Counted from the stretch's first letter, positions 37,299 to 46,924 are shown. The stretch: DNA of 64,000 nt from an uncultured Alphaproteobacteria bacterium (GCA_951801825.1 CATOOF010000002.1:164441-228440); one strand, 5' to 3'. The notes: generated from the sequence alone by a model not told the origin. Program-made: numbers and translations.

Positions 37299-38774
37299 AT
37301 GACAAAACCAGTTGTTTTATGCATTATGGACGGCGTCGGAATTAATCCAAACACATCGCATAATGCCGTGGCGTTGGCAAATATGCCTTTTTTTGACAAA
37401 CTGTTAAAACAGTATCCGCATTCTGTGCTGGATGCCAGTGGGCCTGCGGTGGGGTTGCCGACTGGAACAATGGGAAATTCAGAGGTTGGACATATAACAA
37501 TGGGCGCCGGTCGTGTTGTTAACCAGTTCTTGCGCCGTTTTCAGATTGAAAACTGGGACGAGAATGCGGCGCTGGGCGATTTTATCGCCGATGTGCGTGG
37601 GCGTGGCGGTATCGTTCATTTTGCCGGCATGATGTCTGACGGGCGCGTTCATTCAAATCTGGCCGACATGATTTTGATTATGCGCCGCGTTTTGGATGCC
37701 GGATTGCGTGTTTGCATACATTTTATCGCAGACGGGCGTGATACACTGCCCCAGTCCGCGCCGGAATATGTGGAGGCTCTGCAACGTGAACTGGCGCCAT
37801 ATATGGCCGATGGGCGTGCGTTTTTTGGAACACTGTCCGGGCGGTATTATGCAATGGACAGAAATCAGAATATGGATCGTACCGAACTGGCGTTTAATGC
37901 GATTGCATGTGCGAAGTCCGATTTGCATGCGGCAACCATTGATGCCGCATTGGCGGCGGCATACCAGCGCGGCGAAACAGATGAATTTATTAAGCCGGTT
38001 GTTATTGACGGGGATGTGGCAATTACGCCAAATGATGGATTTTTATTTGGAAATTACCGCAGTGACCGCGCACGCCAGATTGTGCGTGCAATGCTGAAAA
38101 CGGGTGCGGCGATGCTGTGCTTTTCCCAGTATGGCGAAGGATTAAACGAACAATGCCCCGCCCTGTTGCCGGATGTGGCGGTAAACAATACGCTGGGGGA
38201 TGTGCTGGCGGCGGCGGGAAAAAGTCAGCTGCGCATTGCGGAAACAGAAAAATATAATCATGTAACCTATTTCTTTGATGCAGAGCGTAATATAGATTTT
38301 CCGCATTCTGACAAGGTTTTAATTGCATCGCCTGATGTTGCAACATTTGATTTAAAGCCGGAAATGTCCGCAGTGGAAATAACAGATGCATTGTTGCCGC
38401 GCCTGGCGCAATTCGATGTTGTTATATTAAATTATGCCAATGGCGACATGGTTGGGCACACCGGGGTTGAGGCCGCCGCAATTCGTGCGATGGAGACGCT
38501 GGATGAACAGCTGGCGCGATTGGTGCCGGCGGTACTGGAACTGGGGGGGACTGTTTTGATTACAGCCGACCATGGCAACGCAGAGAAACTGTGGGACGAG
38601 GAGAATAACCTGCCCTGGACGGCGCATACGACAAACCCGGTTAACTTTATAGTCGTATCAAATGATGCGCATACGGCGCATGACGGGGGATTGGCCGATA
38701 TCGCCCCGACGGTGTTAAAGCTGGCCGGGGTGCCGGTTCCGCCGGATATGACAGGAAAATCGCTGGTTGATTAA
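37299..38774 (+). CDS. gpmI: 2,3-bisphosphoglycerate-independent phosphoglycerate mutase
   Basis: LCIMDGVGINP, GNSEVGHITMGAGR, HFIADGRDTLP, ITADHGNAEKL. Confidence 0.96.
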   Translation: MTKPVVLCIMDGVGINPNTSHNAVALANMPFFDKLLKQYPHSVLDASGPAVGLPTGTMGNSEVGHITMGAGRVVNQFLRRFQIENWDENAALGDFIADVRGRGGIVHFAGMMSDGRVHSNLADMILIMRRVLDAGLRVCIHFIADGRDTLPQSAPEYVEALQRELAPYMADGRAFFGTLSGRYYAMDRNQNMDRTELAFNAIACAKSDLHAATIDAALAAAYQRGETDEFIKPVVIDGDVAITPNDGFLFGNYRSDRARQIVRAMLKTGAAMLCFSQYGEGLNEQCPALLPDVAVNNTLGDVLAAAGKSQLRIAETEKYNHVTYFFDAERNIDFPHSDKVLIASPDVATFDLKPEMSAVEITDALLPRLAQFDVVILNYANGDMVGHTGVEAAAIRAMETLDEQLARLVPAVLELGGTVLITADHGNAEKLWDEENNLPWTAHTTNPVNFIVVSNDAHTAHDGGLADIAPTVLKLAGVPVPPDMTGKSLVD

Positions 38775-38800
38775 ACAAAACGCCCCGTTTGGGGTGTTTT

Positions 38801-39247
38801 TTATTTGTTTCGGCGGGCCTTGAAAAAATCACGCAACATTTGGGCCGATTCTGCAGCGTACTGTGGTATTTGCGTAATCATTGGACGCCATAGATGGCGG
38901 TCTGTTTCAAATATGCGCGCATTGGCGGTAATGCCGCCGCCCTTTTCATCCGTGGCGGCAAAATAAATATGGCGTATGCGTGCAAATGATATTGCCGTGG
39001 CGCACATCGCGCACGGTTCCAGTGATACATAGATGTCGCATTCGTCCAGAAATTTTTGCCCCAGTTTTTTACACGCTCTATTTATTGCGACGATTTCCGC
39101 ATGCAGTGTTGGGTTGCGCCGTTGTTGGACCCGGTTTTCCCCGCGTGCGATAATTTTTCCGTCATGCACAATTACAGCGCCGATTGGCACGTCGCCATGA
39201 GCGGATGCACGGCGGGCTAAAATTAAAGCTTGTTTCATAAAATCCAT
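38801..39247 (-). CDS. tadA: tRNA-adenosine deaminase/nucleoside deaminase
   Basis: LHAEIVAINRA and PCAMCATAISFARI zinc-binding motifs. Confidence 0.9.
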   Translation of the reverse strand: MDFMKQALILARRASAHGDVPIGAVIVHDGKIIARGENRVQQRRNPTLHAEIVAINRACKKLGQKFLDECDIYVSLEPCAMCATAISFARIRHIYFAATDEKGGGITANARIFETDRHLWRPMITQIPQYAAESAQMLRDFFKARRNK

Positions 39248-39264
39248 ACGGTAAAGTATAAGGC

Positions 39265-39810
39265 ATGGATTCTAAATTGCAAATCATTTCAGGTGAATAT
39301 CGCGGACGTAAACTGCGTCTGCCGCCGGGCGGCCGCCCGACCCAGAACCGTGCCAGAATTGCGCTGTTTAACATGCTGGCGTCGTTGGATGTTGTGCCGG
39401 CGTGCGTATGGGATGCATTTGCCGGCAGCGGCGCGTTCGGTATAGAATGTTTGTCTCGCTGGGCACAGTGTCGTGCGGTGTTCACAGATATTGCGCCGGC
39501 CACGGTTAGAATGAATTTGGGGGGATTGAATATTGATTCGCGGGCGTCTGTTGTGGCGGGTGATGCACTGTCGGCCGTGGGCAAATACGGTCCGCTGTGT
39601 GATTTGATTTTTGTGGACCCGCCCTATTGTGCGGCAGAAACAGGTGTGGCGTTTATAAAAAAGCTGGGGGGCGCGGCACGTTATGGAACAATTGTCGTTT
39701 GGGAGCAAGAAGCATCGGCCGCAATAATGCCAACGGCTGACATATGGGAAATATTGCGGGATAAGCAATATGGGCGTGCACGCTTTATAATTTTGCGAAA
39801 AATTAAATAA
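39265..39810 (+). CDS. rsmD: 16S rRNA (guanine966-N2)-methyltransferase
   Basis: ISGEYRGRKLRLPPG...RARIALFNML; DAFAGSGAFGIE; FVDPPY. Confidence 0.92.
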   Translation: MDSKLQIISGEYRGRKLRLPPGGRPTQNRARIALFNMLASLDVVPACVWDAFAGSGAFGIECLSRWAQCRAVFTDIAPATVRMNLGGLNIDSRASVVAGDALSAVGKYGPLCDLIFVDPPYCAAETGVAFIKKLGGAARYGTIVVWEQEASAAIMPTADIWEILRDKQYGRARFIILRKIK

Positions 39811-39824
39811 AAACCTTGATTTTT

Positions 39825-39892
39825 GCATGTTTTTAATGAATAATTGCCTTCGCGCGGCACCCTTGGAGGTCGCGTGAAACATTAAAACATGC
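39825..39892 (+). promoter_or_regulatory. Long stem-loop in the rplY leader
   Basis: Near-perfect inverted repeat gcatgtttttaatg/cattaaaacatgc enclosing a GC-rich hairpin with exposed ttggaggt. Confidence 0.6.
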
Positions 39893-39908
39893 TATAAAAG
39901 GATTAAAA

Positions 39909-40526
39909 ATGGCAATAAATTTAAATGCAGAAATTCGTACTGTTGCCGGCAAGGGGGCCGCGCGCAGCATCCGCAATAACAAAAATATCCCCGCTGTTAT
40001 CTATGGTGAAAAAAAGGCGCCTGTTGCAATAGAATTGAACGGTCGCGATTTTGAAATGCTTATCAGAACACCGGGTTTGCGGACAAAACTGTTCCAGATT
40101 AAAACATCAAACGGCACAGAAGACGCAATGTTGATGGATATTCAGTATCATCCGGTAACAGATGCGGTTGTTCACGCTGACTTTAAGCGTATCGATGTTA
40201 AAAATCCGGTAAATGTTGTTGTTCCGGTTGAGGTTATTAATGCCGAAACATCCAAGGGCCTGAAACTGGGCGGCGTATTGAACTTTGCCGTACGTAAGGT
40301 TGCACTGCGCGGATTGATTGATGCGATTCCGGAAAAAATCACAATTGATTTGCAGACTCTGACGATTGGCGACAGCGTTCATGGTTCCGACCTGGCGTTG
40401 CCGGCGGGTGTTGAATTGGGCCTGCACCAGGCAGAATTGGCGTTTGCCACAATCGGTGGTAAAATGCCAGAAGAAGCTGATGCAAAATCTGCGCCGGCGG
40501 CCGCGGCGGCACCTGCTAAAAAATAA
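39909..40526 (+). CDS. rplY: 50S ribosomal protein L25 (Ctc form)
   Basis: KGAARSIRNNKNIPAVIYGEKK; long C-terminal TL5-like domain. Confidence 0.93.
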   Translation: MAINLNAEIRTVAGKGAARSIRNNKNIPAVIYGEKKAPVAIELNGRDFEMLIRTPGLRTKLFQIKTSNGTEDAMLMDIQYHPVTDAVVHADFKRIDVKNPVNVVVPVEVINAETSKGLKLGGVLNFAVRKVALRGLIDAIPEKITIDLQTLTIGDSVHGSDLALPAGVELGLHQAELAFATIGGKMPEEADAKSAPAAAAAPAKK

Positions 40527-40546
40527 TATTTTCGTATGGAAATTAA

Positions 40547-40575
40547 AACGTCCCGTTTCGGGACGTTTTTTTCTT
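40547..40575 (+). terminator. Terminator after rplY
   Basis: acgtcccgtttcgggacgt hairpin then ttttttctt. Confidence 0.85.
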
Positions 40576-40594
40576 GTTATTTTTTTCCTGTGGT

Positions 40595-40623
40595 CTTGAA
40601 ATGCTTTTTCGTGTTCACTATAT
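40595..40623 (+). promoter_or_regulatory. Heat-shock (RpoH-type) promoter of dnaK
   Basis: CTTGAA - 17 nt - CTATAT upstream of dnaK. Confidence 0.6.
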
Positions 40624-40657
40624 CAGAGGCAAACAGAGTCTATTTAAGGAGTGAAAA

Positions 40658-42559
40658 ATGGGAAAAGTATTGGGTATTGACTTAGGTACGACCAATTCCG
40701 CCATGGCGTTCATGGACGGCAGCGATCCTAAGATTATTGAAAACGCGGAGGGACAGCGCACGACACCGTCTGTTGTTGCACTGACGTCAAATGGAGAACA
40801 GTTGGTGGGCATTACCGCCAAGAACCAGGCTGTTACAAATCCGGAAAATACAATTTATGAAATTAAGCGCCTGATGGGGCTGCGTTATGACAGTCCGGTG
40901 GTAAAAGAAATTGCCGCACGCGTTCCATATAAAATTGTGCGTGGCGACAACGGCGATGCCTGGGTTGAGATGGAGGGTAAAAAATATGCCCCGTCACAAA
41001 TTTCAGCCATGATTTTGGCAAAATTGAAAAAGGATGCTGAAAACTATCTGGGCGAGCCAATTACGGATGCCGTTATTACAGTTCCGGCATATTTTAATGA
41101 TTCCCAGCGCCAGGCGACAAAAGACGCCGGTCGTATCGCAGGCCTGAACGTGTTGCGTATTGTTAATGAACCGACTGCCGCGGCATTGGCGTATGGTCTG
41201 GAAAAAGACAAGAATGGTATTGTTGCCGTGTACGACTTGGGTGGTGGTACTTTTGACGTATCAATTCTGGAAATTGTTGACGGCGTGTTTGAGGTAAAAT
41301 CTACGAACGGCGACACTCAGTTGGGCGGTTCCGATTTTGATGCCCGCATTTTGGAATATCTGATATCCGAATTCAAAGGCCAGACAGGTATTGATTTAAA
41401 GAATGACAAACTGGCGTTACAGCGTCTGAAGGAAGCCGCCGAAAAAGCGAAAATCGAATTGTCTTCAAAGACATCAACCGACATCAACCTGCCGTATTTG
41501 ACGGCTGATGCGACCGGCCCGAAACATTTTAACACGACATTGACCCGTGCAAAGCTGGAATCGCTGGTTGACGATTTGATTCAAAAAACGATTGAGCCGT
41601 GCAAGAAAGCACTGGCTGATGCGGGAATTGATAAATCTCAGATTAATGAGGTTATATTGGTTGGCGGTCAGACGCGCATGCCAAAAGTGGCCGAGACGGT
41701 TAAAGAATTTTTCGGCCGTGACCCGCACAAGGGCGTTAACCCGGACGAAGTGGTTGCAGACGGTGCCGCGATTCAGGGCGGTGTTCTGAAAGGCGATGTA
41801 AAAGATGTTCTGTTGTTGGATGTTACGCCGTTGTCGCTGGGGATTGAAACACTGGGCGGTGTGTTTACGCGTCTGATTGACCGTAATACCACTATTCCTA
41901 CGAAAAAGTCCCAGGTGTTCTCGACCGCCGAAGACAACCAGTCGGCTGTGACCATCCGTGTATTCCAAGGCGAACGCGACATGGCGGCGGATAACAAACT
42001 GCTGGGGCAGTTTAATCTGGAAGGTATTGCCCCTGCTCCGCGCGGCATGCCCCAGATAGAGGTTTCGTTTGATATTGATGCAAACGGTATCGTACACGTG
42101 TCGGCCAAGGATAAGGGCACAGGCAAAGAACAGACCATATCTATTAAGTCTGATGGTGGCCTGTCCGAAGAAGACATAAAGAAAATGGTTGATGAGGCGG
42201 CGGCAAATGCAGAGGCGGACAAGAAAAAGCGTGCCCTGGCTGAGGCCAAGAACAATGCGGAGGCCGCGGTATTCGGTATTGAAAAATCGCTGAAAGAGCA
42301 TGGCGATAAAATATCCGAAGATGAAAAGAAGGCTATTGAAGAGGCAAAGCAGGCACTGGCGGATGAAATTGCAAAAGCTGATGCCACTGCGGAAAGCCTG
42401 AAAGAAAAGACTGATGCCCTGACGGAAAAGGCAATGAAACTGGGCGAAGCTGTATACAAGGCGGCCCAGGCCGAACAAAACGCGGCGCAGTCTGAAAACA
42501 GCGGTGACAAACCGGCCGATGACGGCACCCGTGATGCAGATTTCTCTGAAAAGAAATAA
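40658..42559 (+). CDS. dnaK: Chaperone protein DnaK
   Basis: [41 protein letters not shown]. Confidence 0.98.
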   Translation: MGKVLGIDLGTTNSAMAFMDGSDPKIIENAEGQRTTPSVVALTSNGEQLVGITAKNQAVTNPENTIYEIKRLMGLRYDSPVVKEIAARVPYKIVRGDNGDAWVEMEGKKYAPSQISAMILAKLKKDAENYLGEPITDAVITVPAYFNDSQRQATKDAGRIAGLNVLRIVNEPTAAALAYGLEKDKNGIVAVYDLGGGTFDVSILEIVDGVFEVKSTNGDTQLGGSDFDARILEYLISEFKGQTGIDLKNDKLALQRLKEAAEKAKIELSSKTSTDINLPYLTADATGPKHFNTTLTRAKLESLVDDLIQKTIEPCKKALADAGIDKSQINEVILVGGQTRMPKVAETVKEFFGRDPHKGVNPDEVVADGAAIQGGVLKGDVKDVLLLDVTPLSLGIETLGGVFTRLIDRNTTIPTKKSQVFSTAEDNQSAVTIRVFQGERDMAADNKLLGQFNLEGIAPAPRGMPQIEVSFDIDANGIVHVSAKDKGTGKEQTISIKSDGGLSEEDIKKMVDEAAANAEADKKKRALAEAKNNAEAAVFGIEKSLKEHGDKISEDEKKAIEEAKQALADEIAKADATAESLKEKTDALTEKAMKLGEAVYKAAQAEQNAAQSENSGDKPADDGTRDADFSEKK

Positions 42560-42569
42560 TTGGCATGTA

Positions 42570-42612
42570 TCAAAAATCCTCCCTCAATCCGGGGGGATTT
42601 TTTTTACATTAT
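42570..42612 (+). terminator. Terminator after dnaK
   Basis: aaatcctccctcaatccggggggatttttttt hairpin. Confidence 0.75.
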
Positions 42613-42662
42613 TCAAATGAAACAAACAGCCCGCCAAATGGCGGGCTGTTTGTTATGGTTTT

Positions 42663-43751
42663 TTATTTTACCTCACCAATATATGCGCCCAGGTCTGTCG
42701 CCACACGCAACAGCGGGTCATTGGGCTCGACATATGCATTGGATGTCTGGATGCCCGGGATATGCGGGTCGGGAACCAGGTCGCCAGTATTAAAGAATTC
42801 CGACAACGCGATAGTCTTGCATTCGCCGTTTTGCATGGCGGTCATGACGTATGTTTCATTGTTTTCAATCGCGCGTACCGCACAATCTGCCATGGATGCG
42901 GCAATAATACGGTCGGTGGCCGTGGTGTCGCCCGCGCGCTGGAAATGTTGGGGGAATTCCGCGCGGCAATAAATGCCCGCCGCCGACAATTGTCGTGCAA
43001 TCATTTCAGCGGCCTTGCCCGAATGACCGCGCAGGGATATTCCTTCGGATACAACGATTACACCATAATCTGTGGGTGCATTTTTTATGTGATTTATCAG
43101 GCTGTCCACATCAAATTTTATTTCGGGTATCAGTATTGCGGCGGCGCCTGCGGCTACGCCGGCCTCCAGCGACAGTTTGCCACAGTCGCGCCCCATCGCC
43201 TGTACGACAAACCATCTGCGGTGGCTGCGTGCGGATAATAATATTTGGTCGCAGAATGTTGTTAACTGTTGAACGGCCGTGTTAAATCCGATTGTTGCAT
43301 CGGTCATAGGCACGTCCATATCAATAGTTTTCGGAACGCATACCAGTTTTACACCTGCGTAAATTTCCTTGAATCCCCAGGCCAATGACAAGCTGCCGTT
43401 GCCGCCAACTAGAACCAGTGTGTCAAGCCGCAGTTCTTTTAGTGCACTGTTAAGCTTTGCGTTAAATTCTTTTAATATGCCTTGGCGTGCGGCCTCTTCA
43501 AAATTCATAGTGCCGTCGCGGCCGTTGCGCAGAATACTGCCAGAGAGGCGCGCATATTCCAGCGGCATGTTATCAGGGTTCAGCTCAACCGCGTCAAGAG
43601 GCGTGGCATACAATCCATCGGTGCCGCCGCGAATGCCAACCACCTGCCAGTCGCGCATGGCGGCTGCATTTACAATGCGCTGAATCACTGTGTTCAGACC
43701 ACTGCAGTCACCGCCGGTGGTCATGATTCCAATTCTTTTTTTCTCGCTCAT
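42663..43751 (-). CDS. 6-phosphofructokinase family protein (divergent)
   Basis: RIGIMTTGGDCSGLNTVIQ, LVGGNGSLSLAW, PKTIDMDVPMTDATIGFNTAV, AMGRDCGKLSLEAG. Confidence 0.85.
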   Translation of the reverse strand: MSEKKRIGIMTTGGDCSGLNTVIQRIVNAAAMRDWQVVGIRGGTDGLYATPLDAVELNPDNMPLEYARLSGSILRNGRDGTMNFEEAARQGILKEFNAKLNSALKELRLDTLVLVGGNGSLSLAWGFKEIYAGVKLVCVPKTIDMDVPMTDATIGFNTAVQQLTTFCDQILLSARSHRRWFVVQAMGRDCGKLSLEAGVAAGAAAILIPEIKFDVDSLINHIKNAPTDYGVIVVSEGISLRGHSGKAAEMIARQLSAAGIYCRAEFPQHFQRAGDTTATDRIIAASMADCAVRAIENNETYVMTAMQNGECKTIALSEFFNTGDLVPDPHIPGIQTSNAYVEPNDPLLRVATDLGAYIGEVK

Positions 43752-43860
43752 ATCTAATTCCTCTTTTTTTGCCGATAAATTATAACACAATTAAGTTGAC
43801 AAACAAATATCTTTTGCAATAATTTGTCTACTCTTAATTATTTATTTCCGGAGATATAAA

Positions 43861-44985
43861 ATGGCAAAGAAAAATACAAAAATAAAGACCAAACCCTCAA
43901 CTGATGATTTGATTGATAGCGCCATTGCTCAGCAGAATTCATGGATGGAAAACAGACGTGCGTTTGCGCGGCGATTTTTGCATACGCTTAATATTTTCGC
44001 CCGCCCGGCGCCCAACCGGATGGCCGCGGACGCCGATAAACCGTCACGGCGTGCCGGTGGATTAAAAGCGTATTGGTTCCCTATTTTGTGTGCACTGATT
44101 GTTATTTTCGTTGCGGTGTGGGTTGCGTTTTTTCACAATACCACGCATCGCGTTATTGTGGTTCCGGCGGTTCCGGATCCTGTTGTGCGTGAGGTTGATA
44201 CTGAAACCGCGCCTTCGTTTGACATTGTGCGCATAGAACGCGGCGGAACAATCGTCGTTGCAGGACGCTGGCTGCCGCATCAAAACATATCCATTTTAAT
44301 AAACGGGAAAATCGTTGCAACAGAACGCACCGATTCCCGCGGTGAATTTGTGTATGCGCCGACACACCCGCTGGCGGCCGGAAATTATACATTGTCATTG
44401 TTGGGGGTAAATCCCGATGTGAAATCAGAGGACAAGGTTTTTGTATATGTTTCAGAACATGGATATAAAAATTCTGTTTCACTGTTAATGACCGCCGACG
44501 GCAGTACTCTGTTACAGGCGCCGACAATGCTGGCGGATGGCGATTTGACGGTGTCAAAAATAGATTATCTGAGCACGGGCCGTATTGTTGTGACGGGCGA
44601 TGCACTGCCCCGCCTGCGCGTTTCAATGACACTGGATGGCAAATACATCGGATTTGCCCGTGTGTCAGATCATCGTCATTTTGGCATGGGGGCAGATGTA
44701 GGCGAACTGACGCCGGGTAATGAATACAGTTTGGCGGTGCGTCTGCATGATGGCGATGGGCGGACCGTCGCGACTGTTCGTCATAATTTCAAAATGCCAG
44801 AGATGACAGGTGACGATGATACTTTTTATACGGTACGCCGCGGGGATTGTCTGTGGATAATTGCGCGTAATTTTCTGCGCCGCGGAATACTGTTCAGCAT
44901 GATTGCCGAACGCAACAATATTGAAAATCCTGACCTGATATACCCAAAGCAGTTGTTGCAGATACCTGTTGAAGAGGACAAATAA
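43861..44985 (+). CDS. LysM-domain membrane-anchored protein
   Basis: N-terminal TM; C-terminal LysM YTVRRGDCLWIIARNFLRRGILFSMIAERNNIENPDLIYPKQLLQIP. Confidence 0.88.
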   Translation: MAKKNTKIKTKPSTDDLIDSAIAQQNSWMENRRAFARRFLHTLNIFARPAPNRMAADADKPSRRAGGLKAYWFPILCALIVIFVAVWVAFFHNTTHRVIVVPAVPDPVVREVDTETAPSFDIVRIERGGTIVVAGRWLPHQNISILINGKIVATERTDSRGEFVYAPTHPLAAGNYTLSLLGVNPDVKSEDKVFVYVSEHGYKNSVSLLMTADGSTLLQAPTMLADGDLTVSKIDYLSTGRIVVTGDALPRLRVSMTLDGKYIGFARVSDHRHFGMGADVGELTPGNEYSLAVRLHDGDGRTVATVRHNFKMPEMTGDDDTFYTVRRGDCLWIIARNFLRRGILFSMIAERNNIENPDLIYPKQLLQIPVEEDK

Positions 44986-45018
44986 TTAAAAAAATCGCCG
45001 TTCGTGGCGATTTTTATT
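44986..45018. terminator. Terminator
   Basis: aaaaatcgccgttcgtggcgattttt hairpin. Confidence 0.75.
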
Positions 45019-45019
45019 T

Positions 45020-45093
45020 TGGTGCGGGCGAAGGGAATCGAACCCTCGTCTTCAGCTTGGGAAGCTGACGTGCTACCATTATACCACGCCCGC
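45020..45093 (-). tRNA. tRNA-Gly(CCC), CCA encoded
   Basis: Reverse complement gcgggcgtggtataatggtagcacgtcagcttcccaagctgaagacgagggttcgattcccttcgcccgcacca; anticodon loop ttcccaa. Confidence 0.95.
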
Positions 45094-45186
45094 AGTGATG
45101 GATATAATATAACCCCGCGCATTAAAAGTCCAGTATAAAACATAAAAAGATTTGACTTTTGACTATTTTGGATACATAATGGGCGA

Positions 45187-45308
45187 GCAAATCCCAATGA
45201 TTGCCATTTTTGTTTATCCAGTACGCGGTATGCGTGTGGTACATCAACCGGCGAGTGTTCGCTCTTGATGATGGCTGTTGTGATTTAGAAACATAAGGAA
45301 TTTATAAA
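45187..45308 (+). promoter_or_regulatory. Structured leader of the rpsP operon
   Basis: Promoter-like TTGACT-17-CATAAT at 45152-45180; hairpins acgc-ggtat-gcgt and catcaa(ccg)gcgag-tgtt-cgctc-ttgatg. Confidence 0.45.
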
Positions 45309-45479
45309 ATGTCGAAGAATATTTTGAACTTAGATTATGAATCTTTTTTTCAGCCGACATCTAAACTGAAAAATCAGGCTAAAAAGGAATTGCCTGGGGC
45401 GGTTAAAATGGATATGAGTGCGGCGCAAAAGTTCTTTGGTTTGGAAATGTTGTTCCAGACTGTACAACGTGTAAAATAA
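45309..45479 (+). CDS. Hypothetical 56-aa protein upstream of rpsP
   Basis: MSKNILNLDYESFFQPTSKLKNQAKKELPGAVKMDMSAAQKFFGLEMLFQTVQRVK; RBS aaggaat; below ORF-track cutoff. Confidence 0.6.
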   Translation: MSKNILNLDYESFFQPTSKLKNQAKKELPGAVKMDMSAAQKFFGLEMLFQTVQRVK

Positions 45480-45503
45480 AACAAAAAAACAAGGAGTAAA
45501 AAA

Positions 45504-45929
45504 ATGGCAACAGTTATCAGATTGGCGCGTTACGGTGCGAAAAAGCGTCCGTATTATCATGTGGTTGTAACGGATTCCCGCAATGCCCGCAATTCGGGTA
45601 ATGTTTTGGATGTTGTTGGAAAGTATGACCCGATGCAGCCGCGCGACAGCGAAAAGCGCGTTATTCTGAACATTGACCAGGTAAAGGCCTGGATAGAAAA
45701 AGGTGCCAAACCGTCGGACCGCGTATACAAGTTCTTGGCGAATGCGGGATTGGTTGCAAAAAAGCCGGTTCCCAATCAGACGAAAAAACACCTGCAGTCT
45801 GAAAAGACCCAGATGAAAATAAAAGACAAGGCTGACAAGCTGGCAAAAGCAGCGGAAGAAAAAGCCGCCGCAGAGGCTGCGGCAAAAGCGGCCGCCGAAG
45901 CGCCTGCACAAGAGGCAAGCGCGGAATAA
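45504..45929 (+). CDS. rpsP: 30S ribosomal protein S16 with Ala/Lys/Glu-rich C-terminal extension
   Basis: MATVIRLARYGAKKRPYYHVVVTDSRNARN. Confidence 0.96.
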   Translation: MATVIRLARYGAKKRPYYHVVVTDSRNARNSGNVLDVVGKYDPMQPRDSEKRVILNIDQVKAWIEKGAKPSDRVYKFLANAGLVAKKPVPNQTKKHLQSEKTQMKIKDKADKLAKAAEEKAAAEAAAKAAAEAPAQEASAE

Positions 45930-45985
45930 GCTCGTGATTAATTATGCCCGGTTTCGTCCGGGCATAAAACGTAATGGGGTAATTT

Positions 45986-46183
45986 ATGTCTAAGTGTTCA
46001 TATAATGATAAATTGGAATGTTCTGCAGAACATCAACAACTGGAACTTAATCGTCAACTGTTTGTTGCCGGTATCAGTGGCGCATTTTGGTTAATGTCGT
46101 CCAAGCCGAAACAGTGCAAGGCCCAGCCGCATTTCTGTCAGCGCTTAGCGGCGTTTGCCGAAACCCAACAAAAACAACGATAA
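45986..46183 (+). CDS. Hypothetical small protein within the rpsP-rplS operon
   Basis: 65-aa ORF, co-oriented between rpsP and rimM. Confidence 0.55.
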   Translation: MSKCSYNDKLECSAEHQQLELNRQLFVAGISGAFWLMSSKPKQCKAQPHFCQRLAAFAETQQKQR

Positions 46184-46192
46184 AAATAAGCC

Positions 46193-46459
46193 ATGACAAA
46201 GGTTTCTGAAACATTTATCAGCATATGCCCAATTGACGGATCCGTATGCAAGCCGTCTACAAAAGAATTACGGGAATATGCCGCATGGCTTGAAAAGTTA
46301 GCCGAAAGTAAAAGCACAATGTTATTTTCCAATGGCGGAATTCATTGGTGCCCGGGTGCATGTGGTGAATCGATGCGGCAACAAGCCAATGGTCTCATTT
46401 GTAAAGAAACGGGTATTGATCCGCAACAGTATCTTAATGCCCATGGTCACCAGAGATGA
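46193..46459 (+). CDS. Hypothetical small protein within the rpsP-rplS operon
   Basis: 88-aa ORF; stop/start overlap (4 nt) with rimM supports coupling. Confidence 0.65.
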   Translation: MTKVSETFISICPIDGSVCKPSTKELREYAAWLEKLAESKSTMLFSNGGIHWCPGACGESMRQQANGLICKETGIDPQQYLNAHGHQR

Positions 46460-46923
46460 ATGATAGCACAAAAATCTTAATCGGAAAAATTGTAGCCCCC
46501 CAGGGTGTCCGCGGCGAGGTGCGTGTCCAGGCATATACCGCCAGTCCTATGGATTTTCAGCATATCCCGGTACAGAGTGCGCGTTTTCCCGATGGTGCGT
46601 TTAAGTTTGTACGTCGTCTGAATCCGACGTCTGATGTGATAATTGCGCGCATCGACGGTGTGGGCGACCGTAATGCGGCCGAAGAACTGCGCGGTACGGA
46701 ACTGTTTGTTGCACGTGATGCCCTGCCCGCGGTTGGGGATGATGAATATTATCAGGCTGATTTGATAGGTTTTCATGTTATTCGCAATGGGAAAACAATA
46801 GGCATACTGGACGGCTTTCAAAATTTCGGCGCCGGTGATATAATGGAACTGGATACGGGTGACATGGTGTTGTTTGCCGGGGCGGCCGTTGATTTGGAAC
46901 ACAGGACTATTACGGTAAAATAA
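46456..46923 (+). CDS. rimM: Ribosome maturation factor RimM
   Basis: IGKIVAPQGVRGEVRVQAYT; YYQADLIGFHV. Confidence 0.93.
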   Translation: MNDSTKILIGKIVAPQGVRGEVRVQAYTASPMDFQHIPVQSARFPDGAFKFVRRLNPTSDVIIARIDGVGDRNAAEELRGTELFVARDALPAVGDDEYYQADLIGFHVIRNGKTIGILDGFQNFGAGDIMELDTGDMVLFAGAAVDLEHRTITVK

Positions 46924-46924
46924 A

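Noticed and set aside
41474-42478. Long antisense ORFs opposite dnaK (also 25347..26045 and 26109..26897 opposite secA, 30975..31775 opposite rsmH, 54513..55598 opposite recN)
   Set aside because: Composition (Cys/His/Arg/Phe-rich) reflects the reverse complement of conserved genes; no RBS or domain signal.
43796-43850. Imperfect inverted repeat ttaagttgacaaa/tttgtctactcttaa near the LysM gene promoter as an operator
   Set aside because: Imperfect arms with gaps and AT-rich context; not distinguishable from chance here.
45242-45270. Hairpin before the 56-aa ORF as a terminator of the preceding tRNA region
   Set aside because: The tRNA is on the opposite strand and the hairpin has no T-tract.
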